A DNA stretch of 64,000 nucleotides from Paraherbaspirillum soli (GTDB taxonomy: Bacteria; Pseudomonadota; Gammaproteobacteria; Burkholderiales; Burkholderiaceae_D), in assembly GCF_042654985.1 (NCBI RefSeq), contig NZ_JBHSMT010000021.1, positions 14,627 to 78,626 of the forward strand, read 5' to 3'. Below are positions 50,149 through 58,149 of this stretch, piece after piece (positions within the stretch are counted from its first letter, which is position 1; every line of letters starts with the position of its first letter). Under the pieces are notes generated by a model that was given only the letters and a program-made list of their open reading frames with translations, ran no database searches and was not told the DNA's origin. A program made the translations under genes and the position numbers.

Positions 50149-52335
50149 TCATTCAACCGTGATGGGCAAATCACGATCGTTGATCGCCTGGTTGCCGGCG
50201 TAATCGGCTGCAAAAATCCGGATCAGGTAGTCGCCTTGCGGCAAATCGGCGGCGCGCCAACTGCCGGTTTTTGCGCGACCGTCGCGCACCGTGTTGGTCA
50301 CGACATAAAGAAAGCGCGTGGCGCCGCTGCTGTGCACGGTGTCGCCGCTGCTGTCGGCGTAAGCAATCTTGACGGCTTCGCGATCGGGCGGCAGGCGATT
50401 GAATTCGAGGTTGACCAGCGCTTGTTCGAAACCGCGCACAGGGGTTCCGTCGGCGTGCAGGATTTGATAGCCGAGCTTGTATAAACCCAGGCGGCGGCGG
50501 GCGGCATTGCCGTCCATTTGATCGTAGGCGTCAACCACGATGCTGAAGTCTCCCAGGCTGCGCTGCACCAGCAGGCGCCCGCCGCGTTTTTTGCTCAATC
50601 TCCGTGCGGCGCGATCGAAGAGTTGAATGTCTTCGATGCGGGGCGGCAGCTGGTCCTTGAATCCGGGGAACGATAATGTGAGCGGATTGACTTCCGCACC
50701 GGCGGGGCTGTATTCGAGATGGACGTGATACATGCGATTGACGGTCCCGAGCGCATCGCCGACGCTGAATCGAGTGCCGCGCTTGACGCGCACCCGCATC
50801 GGCTTGCCGTCGTTATCGTTGAGCACGATAAAGCGCGCCGGGTCTATCGGCTCATCTTTTTCGGTACGGCCGACCCGCATGTGAATGTAGGTCATGGTGT
50901 CGATGCCGAGGCCTTCGCTCAAGCCGCCGTAGCCCCAGTTGGGCAGCACGCTGCTGGTTTTTTCGTCGGCCACGGCCAGCACCGGTGTGCCGATAGCGGC
51001 TTGCACGTCGACGCCGCTATGAAAATGATCGCGGCTTTCGCCGTCATAGTTGCCGCGCACTTCTCCCATCGTGCCGACGATTTCATGCCATCTGTTTTGC
51101 GGCTTGAGCGGCCATGGGAATGACGCAGGCTGCGCCGCCCGAATCGACGATTGCGGCGATGACCGCAGCGCAGCGCCACCGGTGTGTGCGGTTGTTGGCA
51201 GGCCGGTCGCCGGCATTTTCGGCGTTACTTTTCGCACCATGTAATCGGCGGCGTCGGCCACATACAATGCGCCGCTGCGGTCCAGCGCAATGCCGGTCGG
51301 ACTTTTCAAGCGTGCTGCCGTATCGTCGCCGATCGCAACGTCGATGCCGATGCCGGTCAGTCCGCGCAATTCGCCGCTTGGCGAAATTTGCAAGATGCGC
51401 CCGCGTGCCGTATCGCCGACGTAGAGGAAGCCGTCCGGCGTCAATGCCAGTCCCTGCGGCCTTTTCAATAGTGCCTCGCGGTCTTTCGGCGGCGAACTGG
51501 CTATCGTTGTCACCTCGCCGGCGCCGGTCAATTTGCGAATAGCGCTGTTTTTGGTATCGGCGATGAATAGATCGCCTTTCGCATCGACCACCAAGGCGCA
51601 CGGCGTATCGAATAAGGCATCGGCCGCCGGCCCGTCCTGATAACCCGGCCGGTCGCCGCCGGCCAGGGTTTTGACTTGGCCATCTGCTCCAATCACCCGA
51701 ATCCGGTCGTTATAGGTGTCGGCCACATACACATTGCCGCGCTGATCGACGGCCACCCCTACCGGGCCGTTGAACTGCGCGCCGCTCGCCGGGCCATTGC
51801 GATAGCCGGCCTTGCCGTTACCCGCGACAGTCGTCACGACTCCTTCCGGCGTGATTTTGCGAATCGCGTTGTTGCCGGTATCGGCGACAAAGACATTTCC
51901 GGCTTGATCGATCGCCAGGCCCGATGGCGTGTTGAAAGCGGCGCTTGCCGCCGAACCGTCGGCAAAGCCTTCCTGCGCGCCGGCCAGCGCCGTGACCGCA
52001 CCGTCAGGCGTGATTTTGCGAATGCGATTGTTGTTGCCGGCATCGGCGACATAAAGATTGCCTTGGCGGTCAACGGCAAGGCCAAAGGGATCGGCGAAGC
52101 GCGCATGCAGCGCTGTGCCGTCAAGCACGCCGGGAGTGCCGTCGCCGGCTACGGTTGTTATCTGTGCGGCCCAGGCGAAGTCGGTGGGCATGGTGCTTTC
52201 TTGCGCCAGCGTTTGCGTCAGCCAGCCGGAGCCGCTTGGCCTGGATCCGTCCTGAAGCAAAAAATAATAGGTGATTGAACCTGCGCCGAGTACGAACAAC
52301 GCCGCCAACGTTAGCTTGGTAAATTTTCGAAACAC
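50149..52335 (-). CDS. NHL-propeller and LytM-like fusion protein
   Basis: 728-residue secreted or membrane-anchored protein. An N-terminal membrane helix (LTLAALFVLGAGSITYYFL) is followed by NHL repeats (about 50-370): units such as NPSG-like GLAVDRQGNLYVADAGNNRI occur about six times. The C-terminal part (from about 400) holds a LytM/M23-like domain: HFHSGVDVQAAIGTPVLAVA and later MYHVHLEYSP, where the His and Asp residues would bind zinc. The two halves are rarely joined, and the catalytic HxH seems to be HVHLE. It might bind or trim a cell-wall glycan. Its stop overlaps the longer acyltransferase start by 4 bases. Confidence 0.72.
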   Translation of the reverse strand: MFRKFTKLTLAALFVLGAGSITYYFLLQDGSRPSGSGWLTQTLAQESTMPTDFAWAAQITTVAGDGTPGVLDGTALHARFADPFGLAVDRQGNLYVADAGNNNRIRKITPDGAVTALAGAQEGFADGSAASAAFNTPSGLAIDQAGNVFVADTGNNAIRKITPEGVVTTVAGNGKAGYRNGPASGAQFNGPVGVAVDQRGNVYVADTYNDRIRVIGADGQVKTLAGGDRPGYQDGPAADALFDTPCALVVDAKGDLFIADTKNSAIRKLTGAGEVTTIASSPPKDREALLKRPQGLALTPDGFLYVGDTARGRILQISPSGELRGLTGIGIDVAIGDDTAARLKSPTGIALDRSGALYVADAADYMVRKVTPKMPATGLPTTAHTGGAALRSSPQSSIRAAQPASFPWPLKPQNRWHEIVGTMGEVRGNYDGESRDHFHSGVDVQAAIGTPVLAVADEKTSSVLPNWGYGGLSEGLGIDTMTYIHMRVGRTEKDEPIDPARFIVLNDNDGKPMRVRVKRGTRFSVGDALGTVNRMYHVHLEYSPAGAEVNPLTLSFPGFKDQLPPRIEDIQLFDRAARRLSKKRGGRLLVQRSLGDFSIVVDAYDQMDGNAARRRLGLYKLGYQILHADGTPVRGFEQALVNLEFNRLPPDREAVKIAYADSSGDTVHSSGATRFLYVVTNTVRDGRAKTGSWRAADLPQGDYLIRIFAADYAGNQAINDRDLPITVE

Positions 52336-52416
52336 TCTGTATGACCTGCTTTATGCGAAGCGTGCAGATTAACTGATCCGAATTATTTCTCAAAGGCAAA
52401 CCGTACGCCATAGCGC

Positions 52417-52533
52417 GTAGGTCGGAAAAGCGCAGCGTCTTCCGACATCCGGTGCGCCGCTGAAAAAAAGCCAAGGGCTTGACCAGCTGGTGCGATTCTC
52501 GCCGTCGGAAGACGCTGCGCTTTTCCGACCTAC
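52417..52533. repeat. Perfect 30-bp inverted repeat (BIME-like)
   Basis: GTAGGTCGGAAAAGCGCAGC (first part of 52417-52446) and its exact complement at 52504-52533, with a 57-base spacer. The core matches the palindrome at 24142. It sits in the 380-base gap before the HglS gene. Confidence 0.8.
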
Positions 52534-52712
52534 TTCTTGTTGCTTGTGCGGGTTACGCGTTGTGGTCCGCGTAGATTGTGATTGAACCGAAGGCGAAGCC
52601 CAACAAAAGCGCGGCAACATGAGTAAAACGCATGAACGCATCAATATTCATGGTTTTGTCGGCTACCGATTCAAATTTACACTGCGCCTTTCGTCCTACC
52701 GAAAGAGCACGC

Positions 52713-53759
52713 ATGCCTTCCACCAATCTTCATTTCATGCTGGCATCCCTGCCAGGCGCCGAGCATTCCATGCCATTGTTTGATGTGCTGCACGTCCCGC
52801 CAAGCACGCTGCGGCCGCGCTCGGATGCGGTGTCGCGGATCGAGATTGCGCAGGCTTTGAATATGCTGCTGTTCGAGAAATTGTTGAAAGCTGTCCCGCA
52901 TGGGAATGACTACGTGGCGGACGCGGTGCGCGTCGGCAGCAAGGTGCGCTTCGATCACGGCGCGTTGCGGACTGTGCTCGGCATCAGCACCGGCATGTTG
53001 CCGGCCGGCGAAGCGGCGTTTACCCGCATCCTGCGGCCCTTGGGCTATCGCCTGAACGGGGTTTATCCCTTGCAGCGGCTCAGCATGACCGGCCGCGCTT
53101 ATGCGCATGAAGATGCGCCGGAGGACATCGCGCAATTCTTTGTCAGCGAATTGCATCCGCATCATTTTTCCGCAACCTTCCAGACCACCGTCAACAAGAT
53201 CCTGGCGACTTCGCAAGACCCGCTCGACGCCCATTCAAAACAATTGTTGCAGCACCTGAGCACGCACCGGAGCCTGGCGGGGACCGAGGCGCTGGCGCTG
53301 TTGCCGGTGCTGGTGCGCTGTTTTGACCGCCAGCACTCTCTGCCGACGATCGCCGAGTACCGGACGTTGCTGGCCGAATCGGCTGAAATGGCGTGGATCT
53401 CGACCGAAGGCAACGCCTTCAATCACGCCACCGACCGCGTGGCCGATGTGGCGGCGGTGGCCGACGCCCAGCGCCAATTGGGGCGGCCGATCAAGGACGC
53501 GATCGAGGTGTCGCGTAACGGCCGGGTGCGCCAGACCGCCTTCCGCGCCTGCCCGGTGACCCGCATGATGCAGGATGAAGACGGCACGCCGGTCGAGATG
53601 CAAGTGCCCGGCTCATTCTATGAATTCATCTCGCGCGAGCGTTATCTGGATGAGGACACACAGACAGACAAGCTCGATCTCAGCTTCGACAGCGGCAATG
53701 CCCAGGGCATTTTCAAAATGACAGCCGCTGCCGCGCCACCCGTACTGGTGGACGCCTGA
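52713..53759 (+). CDS. HglS-type 2-oxoadipate dioxygenase/decarboxylase (DUF1338)
   Basis: 348 residues from ATG 52713. DUF1338/VOC-fold: metal ligands are expected at His82 (RFDHGALRTV), His238 (NAFNHATDRV) and Glu304 (SFYEF), all present. The enzyme turns 2-oxoadipate into D-2-hydroxyglutarate with loss of CO2, a late step of lysine breakdown. Other conserved blocks: GRAYAHEDAPEDIAQFFVSE and GRPIKDAIEVSRNGRVRQTA. The next gene, one base after its stop, encodes a matching D-2-hydroxyglutarate dehydrogenase-like enzyme. Confidence 0.85.
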   Translation: MPSTNLHFMLASLPGAEHSMPLFDVLHVPPSTLRPRSDAVSRIEIAQALNMLLFEKLLKAVPHGNDYVADAVRVGSKVRFDHGALRTVLGISTGMLPAGEAAFTRILRPLGYRLNGVYPLQRLSMTGRAYAHEDAPEDIAQFFVSELHPHHFSATFQTTVNKILATSQDPLDAHSKQLLQHLSTHRSLAGTEALALLPVLVRCFDRQHSLPTIAEYRTLLAESAEMAWISTEGNAFNHATDRVADVAAVADAQRQLGRPIKDAIEVSRNGRVRQTAFRACPVTRMMQDEDGTPVEMQVPGSFYEFISRERYLDEDTQTDKLDLSFDSGNAQGIFKMTAAAAPPVLVDA

Positions 53760-53760
53760 G

Positions 53761-55170
53761 ATGGAGCAAGTCATTCAAGCTATTGAGGCATTGCTGGGAC
53801 CGCAAGGCTGCTTGATCGACCAAGATGCGCGCCGGCCTTACGAATCCGGGGCGCGCTACGGCAACGGCAGCGCCGCTTGCATCGCACGGCCAGCCAATGT
53901 CGAGGAAGCGGCGGAGCTGCTGCGCCTGTGCGCCCGGGACAAGATCAGGATCGTGGCGCAAGGCGCAAATACCGGCCTGGTCGGCGCGGCGTCGCCGGAT
54001 CGCTCCGGCCGCGATGTGGTGCTCAGCATGGAACGCATCAAGGGCATCGTCGAGATCGACCCGGTCGATCGCGTGGTGCAGGCTTATGCCGGCACCCGCC
54101 TGTCGGATCTGAACCAGGCGCTGGCGCCGCATGGGCTGTGCTTTCCGATCGACCTCGGCGCCGATCCGTCGCTGGGCGGCATGCTGGCGGCCAATACCGG
54201 CGGCGCGCGCCTGATTCGCTACGGCGATGTGCGGCATAACGTGCTGGGGCTGGAAGCGCTGCTGATGAACCCGCCCGGCCAGCGGCTGGACCTGACCAAC
54301 CGCCTGCGCAAAAACAATACCGGGCCGGATTGGAAGCAATGGTTCATCGGCACCGGCGGCGCTTACGGCATCGTCACGCAAGCGGTGTTGCAGGTGCATC
54401 CGCTGCCGCAGCAGTGCGCCACCGCGCTGGTGGTGCCGGCTTCGCCGGAGGCCGGCTTGCTGTTGCTGCGCGACGCCGAGCGCCATTTCTCCGATTTCCT
54501 GACGGCCTTCGAGGGCATCTCGCACAATGCGATGCAATCCGTGCTGCGCCACCTGCCGGGCATGCAGGCGCCGTTCGAACCATTGCCGCCGTATGCCTTC
54601 CTGATTGAATTAAGCAGCGCCCGCCCGCGCAGCGCCGACTTCGATCTGGAAAAATTATTCGGCGCGTGGCTGGAAGCCTGCTTCGGCGATTTGATCCTGG
54701 ATGCGGTGATTGATAAGCCGGAGGTGTTGTGGCGGCTGCGTCATGCGATCAGCGAAAGCGTGCGCCACGAAGGCAAAGTGATCGCGTTCGACATCGCGGT
54801 GCCGCGCTCCCGGCTGGCGGCATTTCGGGAAGAGGCGGTGGCGCTGGTCGGGCGCGGCTATCCCGGGGTCGGAGTGTTTGATTTCGGTCATTGGGGCGAT
54901 GGCGGCTTGCATTTCAACCTGGTCGTCCCGCAAGCGCTGATGGAGGTCTGCTCGGAAGAACGGATCGCTGTCCTGCGGCAGGAGATTTACGATCTGGCAG
55001 TGCGCAAATATCGCGGCAGCTTCAGCGCCGAGCACGGCGTCGGACCGTTCAACCAGTCGTTTTACGACCGTTACACGGCCCCCGAACAACAAGCTCTGGC
55101 GGCCGGCATGCAAGCCGCTTTCGACCCTGAGCGGCTGCTGGGCGCGACGCGCTTCATGTCTGCGCAGTAG
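53761..55170 (+). CDS. FAD-binding oxidoreductase, D-2-hydroxyglutarate dehydrogenase-like
   Basis: 469-residue flavoprotein with an FAD_binding_4 domain (RIVAQGANTGLVGAASPD, the pyrophosphate-binding segment, then DLGADPSLGGMLAANTGGAR) and a FAD-oxidase_C domain ending KYRGSFSAEHGVGPFN. It would oxidise D-2-hydroxyglutarate (or D-lactate or glycolate) to the 2-oxo acid. Placed one base after the HglS gene, it would turn its product into 2-oxoglutarate. Substrate is inferred from the neighbour. Confidence 0.8.
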   Translation: MEQVIQAIEALLGPQGCLIDQDARRPYESGARYGNGSAACIARPANVEEAAELLRLCARDKIRIVAQGANTGLVGAASPDRSGRDVVLSMERIKGIVEIDPVDRVVQAYAGTRLSDLNQALAPHGLCFPIDLGADPSLGGMLAANTGGARLIRYGDVRHNVLGLEALLMNPPGQRLDLTNRLRKNNTGPDWKQWFIGTGGAYGIVTQAVLQVHPLPQQCATALVVPASPEAGLLLLRDAERHFSDFLTAFEGISHNAMQSVLRHLPGMQAPFEPLPPYAFLIELSSARPRSADFDLEKLFGAWLEACFGDLILDAVIDKPEVLWRLRHAISESVRHEGKVIAFDIAVPRSRLAAFREEAVALVGRGYPGVGVFDFGHWGDGGLHFNLVVPQALMEVCSEERIAVLRQEIYDLAVRKYRGSFSAEHGVGPFNQSFYDRYTAPEQQALAAGMQAAFDPERLLGATRFMSAQ

Positions 55171-55283
55171 CCGGGCCCGATTGATGAGGAAATATGCCTG
55201 ATTCGCCACATCGGCAGACTGATGGATCTCGCGTTTGGTATAGTGCTTGCCTGACAGCAAGCCCTATTACCGTTACCCGAAAA

Positions 55284-56168
55284 ATGCGCAGATTCATCCC
55301 CTCGACTTCTTGCCTGATTGCCTTTGACACCGCAGCGCGTCATCTTTCCTTTACCAAGGCCGCCAACGAGTTGCACATGACCCAGGGCGCGGTCAGCCGG
55401 CAGGCCGCGATCCTGGAGGATTACCTGGGCGTCAAGCTGTTCGAGCGCATCAACCGGCGCTTGATCCTGACCGAAGCCGGGACCGAATACGCGAGCCAGG
55501 TATCGGCCATCCTGAAGCAAATCGAGCTGGCCACCTTCCAGGTGATGGCGCACAAGAATTCGGCCGGGGTGCTCAAGCTGGCCACGCTGCCAACCTTCGG
55601 CATCAAATGGCTGATTCCGCGCCTGGTCAAGTTCACGGCAGCCCATCCGGACGTGATCCTCAACCTGAGCACCGAAGTGCTGCCGTTCGATTTCAACCAG
55701 CGACAGGTGGATGCCGCGATCCACTTCGGCGAACCCAATTGGCCGGGGGCGATGATGGTGCGCCTGATGGGCGAAGAAGTGGTGCCGGTATGCAGCCTGG
55801 CCTTAAGCCAGACCATCAGCCGCATCGAAGACCTGGCCGGCATGACGCTGTTGCAGCACACCACCCGGCCGCAAGCCTGGCAAGACTGGTTCGCGCATGT
55901 CGGCGTGGCCTGCCCGGATGCGCTGTCCGGCCCCCGCTTCGAACAATTGTCGATGGTGATCCAGGCCGCCGCCGCCGGCTTGGGCGTGGCGCTGATGCCG
56001 AAGTTTTTGGTGGAAGCCGAAATTGCGCTGGGCCAATTGCATGTGCCCTTCCCGTTCGCCGTCAAAAGCCCGCAATCGTATTACCTGACCTATCCCGAGA
56101 AAAATGCCAGCAAGCCGGCTGTGATCAAGTTCCGCGAGTGGCTGTTGAGTGAGTTGGCTGAGGTCTGA
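55284..56168 (+). CDS. LysR-family regulator (GcvA-like)
   Basis: 294 residues from ATG 55284. N-terminal winged helix-turn-helix (LSFTKAANELHMTQGAVSRQ) and a periplasmic-binding-like effector domain (SVSLR-like VNLSTEVLPFDFNQRQVDA). It lies downstream of the two enzyme genes in the same direction, so it may sense a 2-oxoadipate-like molecule and control them, or regulate itself. The longer frame from 55194 lacks a good start. Confidence 0.85.
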   Translation: MRRFIPSTSCLIAFDTAARHLSFTKAANELHMTQGAVSRQAAILEDYLGVKLFERINRRLILTEAGTEYASQVSAILKQIELATFQVMAHKNSAGVLKLATLPTFGIKWLIPRLVKFTAAHPDVILNLSTEVLPFDFNQRQVDAAIHFGEPNWPGAMMVRLMGEEVVPVCSLALSQTISRIEDLAGMTLLQHTTRPQAWQDWFAHVGVACPDALSGPRFEQLSMVIQAAAAGLGVALMPKFLVEAEIALGQLHVPFPFAVKSPQSYYLTYPEKNASKPAVIKFREWLLSELAEV

Positions 56169-56260
56169 GGTGGGGCAGTCCCCATTTTCGCGGCTTTTGG
56201 TGAAACCACAATTCTCATTAATCTGTTAGCTCAACGACCCTACAAAAAATCTGTGGGGAA

Positions 56261-57033
56261 GCGCGGAAAAATAGGCAATGGCACAAACCCGCGATTGAAA
56301 GAAAAGCCACCCACTCCGGGGATATCGGAGAGAGTGGCTTTCTATTCGAAATAAGCGGATGTAGTCAGCTCATGTTGGGCTTCGCAAGCTCAGCCCAACA
56401 TACAAGCCTTACCGCGTTAATCAGAAATCACATCCGCATCAAAACAATAGAACGATAAATATGCGTGCTCATCTTCAGAGGTGACTCTCATTCGAACATC
56501 AGGCCATTGATCGTTGCTCATATCTTCAATAGACAATCCAACGATACTCATATTTATAAATGGTCCTGTTCTAATTTCCACATTACGTACCCCAAAGAAT
56601 TTTAGCCGCACAGAAGCCCCGTCACGATCAATCATTGTGAGTATTAAATTGCCCTGATTGACGCAACCAACTTCATCTTCGGAGTTCCGCTCAAAACTAA
56701 AATCACCGAGTAAATTGTATCGAGCGACTAGCAATACATTTATCTCTTGCAATGTTTTCTTCATGACTATCGACTCCTTGGGCCTGGCCCGGGTAAATGA
56801 TTTTCTGTAGCGTGTAGGTTGGGCAGAATGTAATGAAGCCCAACATTCCATGCTCGCCCATCTCAATCAACCCATTCCCCAAGAAGTGCGGAAAAAATTG
56901 GCAATGGCGCAAGCCCGCGCTTGAAAGAAAAGCCACCCAATCCGTGGATATCGGAGAGGGTGGCTTTCGTATTCTAGATACAAGGATATTGTCCGCTCAT
57001 GTTGAGCTTCGCAAGCTCAGCACCAACAAGCCC
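56261..57033. repeat. Two copies of a ~140-bp segment with hairpin, flanking a small gene
   Basis: Copy A is 56261-56403, copy B is 56886-57033. Each has GCGGAAAAA..GGCAATGG, then the hairpin AAAGCCACCC...GAGTGGCTTT (56303-56341; 56928-56967), then TCATGTTGRGCTTCGCAAGC. They border the gene at 56417-56764. Confidence 0.75.
56417..56764 (-). CDS. Small protein of unknown function
   Basis: 115 residues from ATG 56764, with AAGGAG upstream. Soluble, acidic, beta-rich (MKKTLQEINVLLVARYNLLG, RLKFFGVRNVEIRTGPFINM). No family recognised. It lies in a cluster of small minus-strand genes downstream of RHS genes, which are often immunity genes; the duplicated flanks suggest it moves as a cassette. Confidence 0.55.
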   Translation of the reverse strand: MKKTLQEINVLLVARYNLLGDFSFERNSEDEVGCVNQGNLILTMIDRDGASVRLKFFGVRNVEIRTGPFINMSIVGLSIEDMSNDQWPDVRMRVTSEDEHAYLSFYCFDADVISD

Positions 57034-57117
57034 AACCGCGTTTTGTCATCGCAAATTCTGGCTGAAATTCACCTATAGAAAAAGGTGCTTGCACGGATAC
57101 CGAGTTGCGCCTTGTAC

Positions 57118-57456
57118 CTACAATGGCAAATATGTTATGACGACAGAGTCTCCGTCTACCGAACTTCGCATTTCATAATTTGCCGACAATGCCATGTAAT
57201 GCGTCGCGTGTAGCAACATCATTAACAAACCGCACCAAACTGATGGTGCTTTCCAAGTCCCTTTTTTTATCAACTCAACTTCGTCAAATGGAAGCCATTC
57301 CCCTACCTCCTTGGCAAGCATCCGTCCCCTCCAATCACCTTTAATCGAAATTTCGAAAATTTCATGCGCGTTGAGGGCTCGTCGCGCATCAGTCAGAAAA
57401 TTCTTGCTTGGATAGATTGTTTTCAATGATGGCCTCCGCCAATGACTTTCTTGCAT
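57118..57456 (-). CDS. Small protein of unknown function
   Basis: 112 residues, starting MQESHWRRPSLKTIYPSKNF. Soluble, mixed sequence; it has EVGEWLPFDEVELIKKGTWK in its middle. No family recognised. The ribosome site is weak, so the start is uncertain. Placed between other small genes near the RHS region, it may be an orphan immunity protein. Confidence 0.5.
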   Translation of the reverse strand: MQESHWRRPSLKTIYPSKNFLTDARRALNAHEIFEISIKGDWRGRMLAKEVGEWLPFDEVELIKKGTWKAPSVWCGLLMMLLHATHYMALSANYEMRSSVDGDSVVITYLPL

Positions 57457-57604
57457 ATTGCATATGCTGTTAAGCAGGAAGAATACCCTAGCGCTCGTAA
57501 ATATATGTTCGGGGAGCTTTGCTGCACTGCCGCCTTACAAACGCTAAAGACGGTGTCACAGTCCGGCTTTTGAGCTGGTGGCAGTTTTGGCGGAGGTTGT
57601 CATC

Positions 57605-58114
57605 TCAAATTCTGGCTACGTCTTTTAGTAGCAATTCAGCTTCTTCACGACTTGCTTGAGTGATGGAGTCTGATTTAGAAGCCACCTGGAGATATTTCAT
57701 AGCTAGTTCGCGACTTCTCTTACTCGGCCCCTGGAGATGAAGCTTTGCAAGCTCAAGCGCTGCATCTCCATCTCCTTCATCTACGGCTTTAGACAACCAA
57801 AATTTCGCTCGCCTGATATTGCCTGAATCTCTATGCACAAGTCCTATATTCGAGTATGCACACGAGTCACCACTTTTGGCAGCCTTCCTGTACCAGGACA
57901 AAGCCTTCTCCCGGTCCTTCGACATACCGATGCCATGATCAAAAAAGTAGCCGATGCTATTCAGAGCATATGTATCACCTTCGCTGGCAGCCAAATTAAA
58001 CAACTCAAACGCTTTTTCGACATTGCCGGCATCCCATTCTTGGTTAGCCCGCTCAAATAAGTTGTGTTCCGTTATGCTCTGATCATCAGGAACTTTATGC
58101 GCATTGAAATTCAT
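57605..58114 (-). CDS. Sel1-repeat protein
   Basis: 169 residues with about three to four Sel1-like repeats of 36 residues (AFELFNLAASEGDTYALNSI, then ALSWYRKAAKSGDSCAYSNI). Such repeats form solenoids that bind proteins. It starts 35 bases after the stop of the RHS gene, the usual place of an immunity gene, and several Sel1 proteins serve as immunity to RHS or other toxins. This role is inferred. Confidence 0.75.
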   Translation of the reverse strand: MNFNAHKVPDDQSITEHNLFERANQEWDAGNVEKAFELFNLAASEGDTYALNSIGYFFDHGIGMSKDREKALSWYRKAAKSGDSCAYSNIGLVHRDSGNIRRAKFWLSKAVDEGDGDAALELAKLHLQGPSKRSRELAMKYLQVASKSDSITQASREEAELLLKDVARI

Positions 58115-58149
58115 AATGGTTCAACCTTAAAGAAAAGTTTTCGGCTTAA

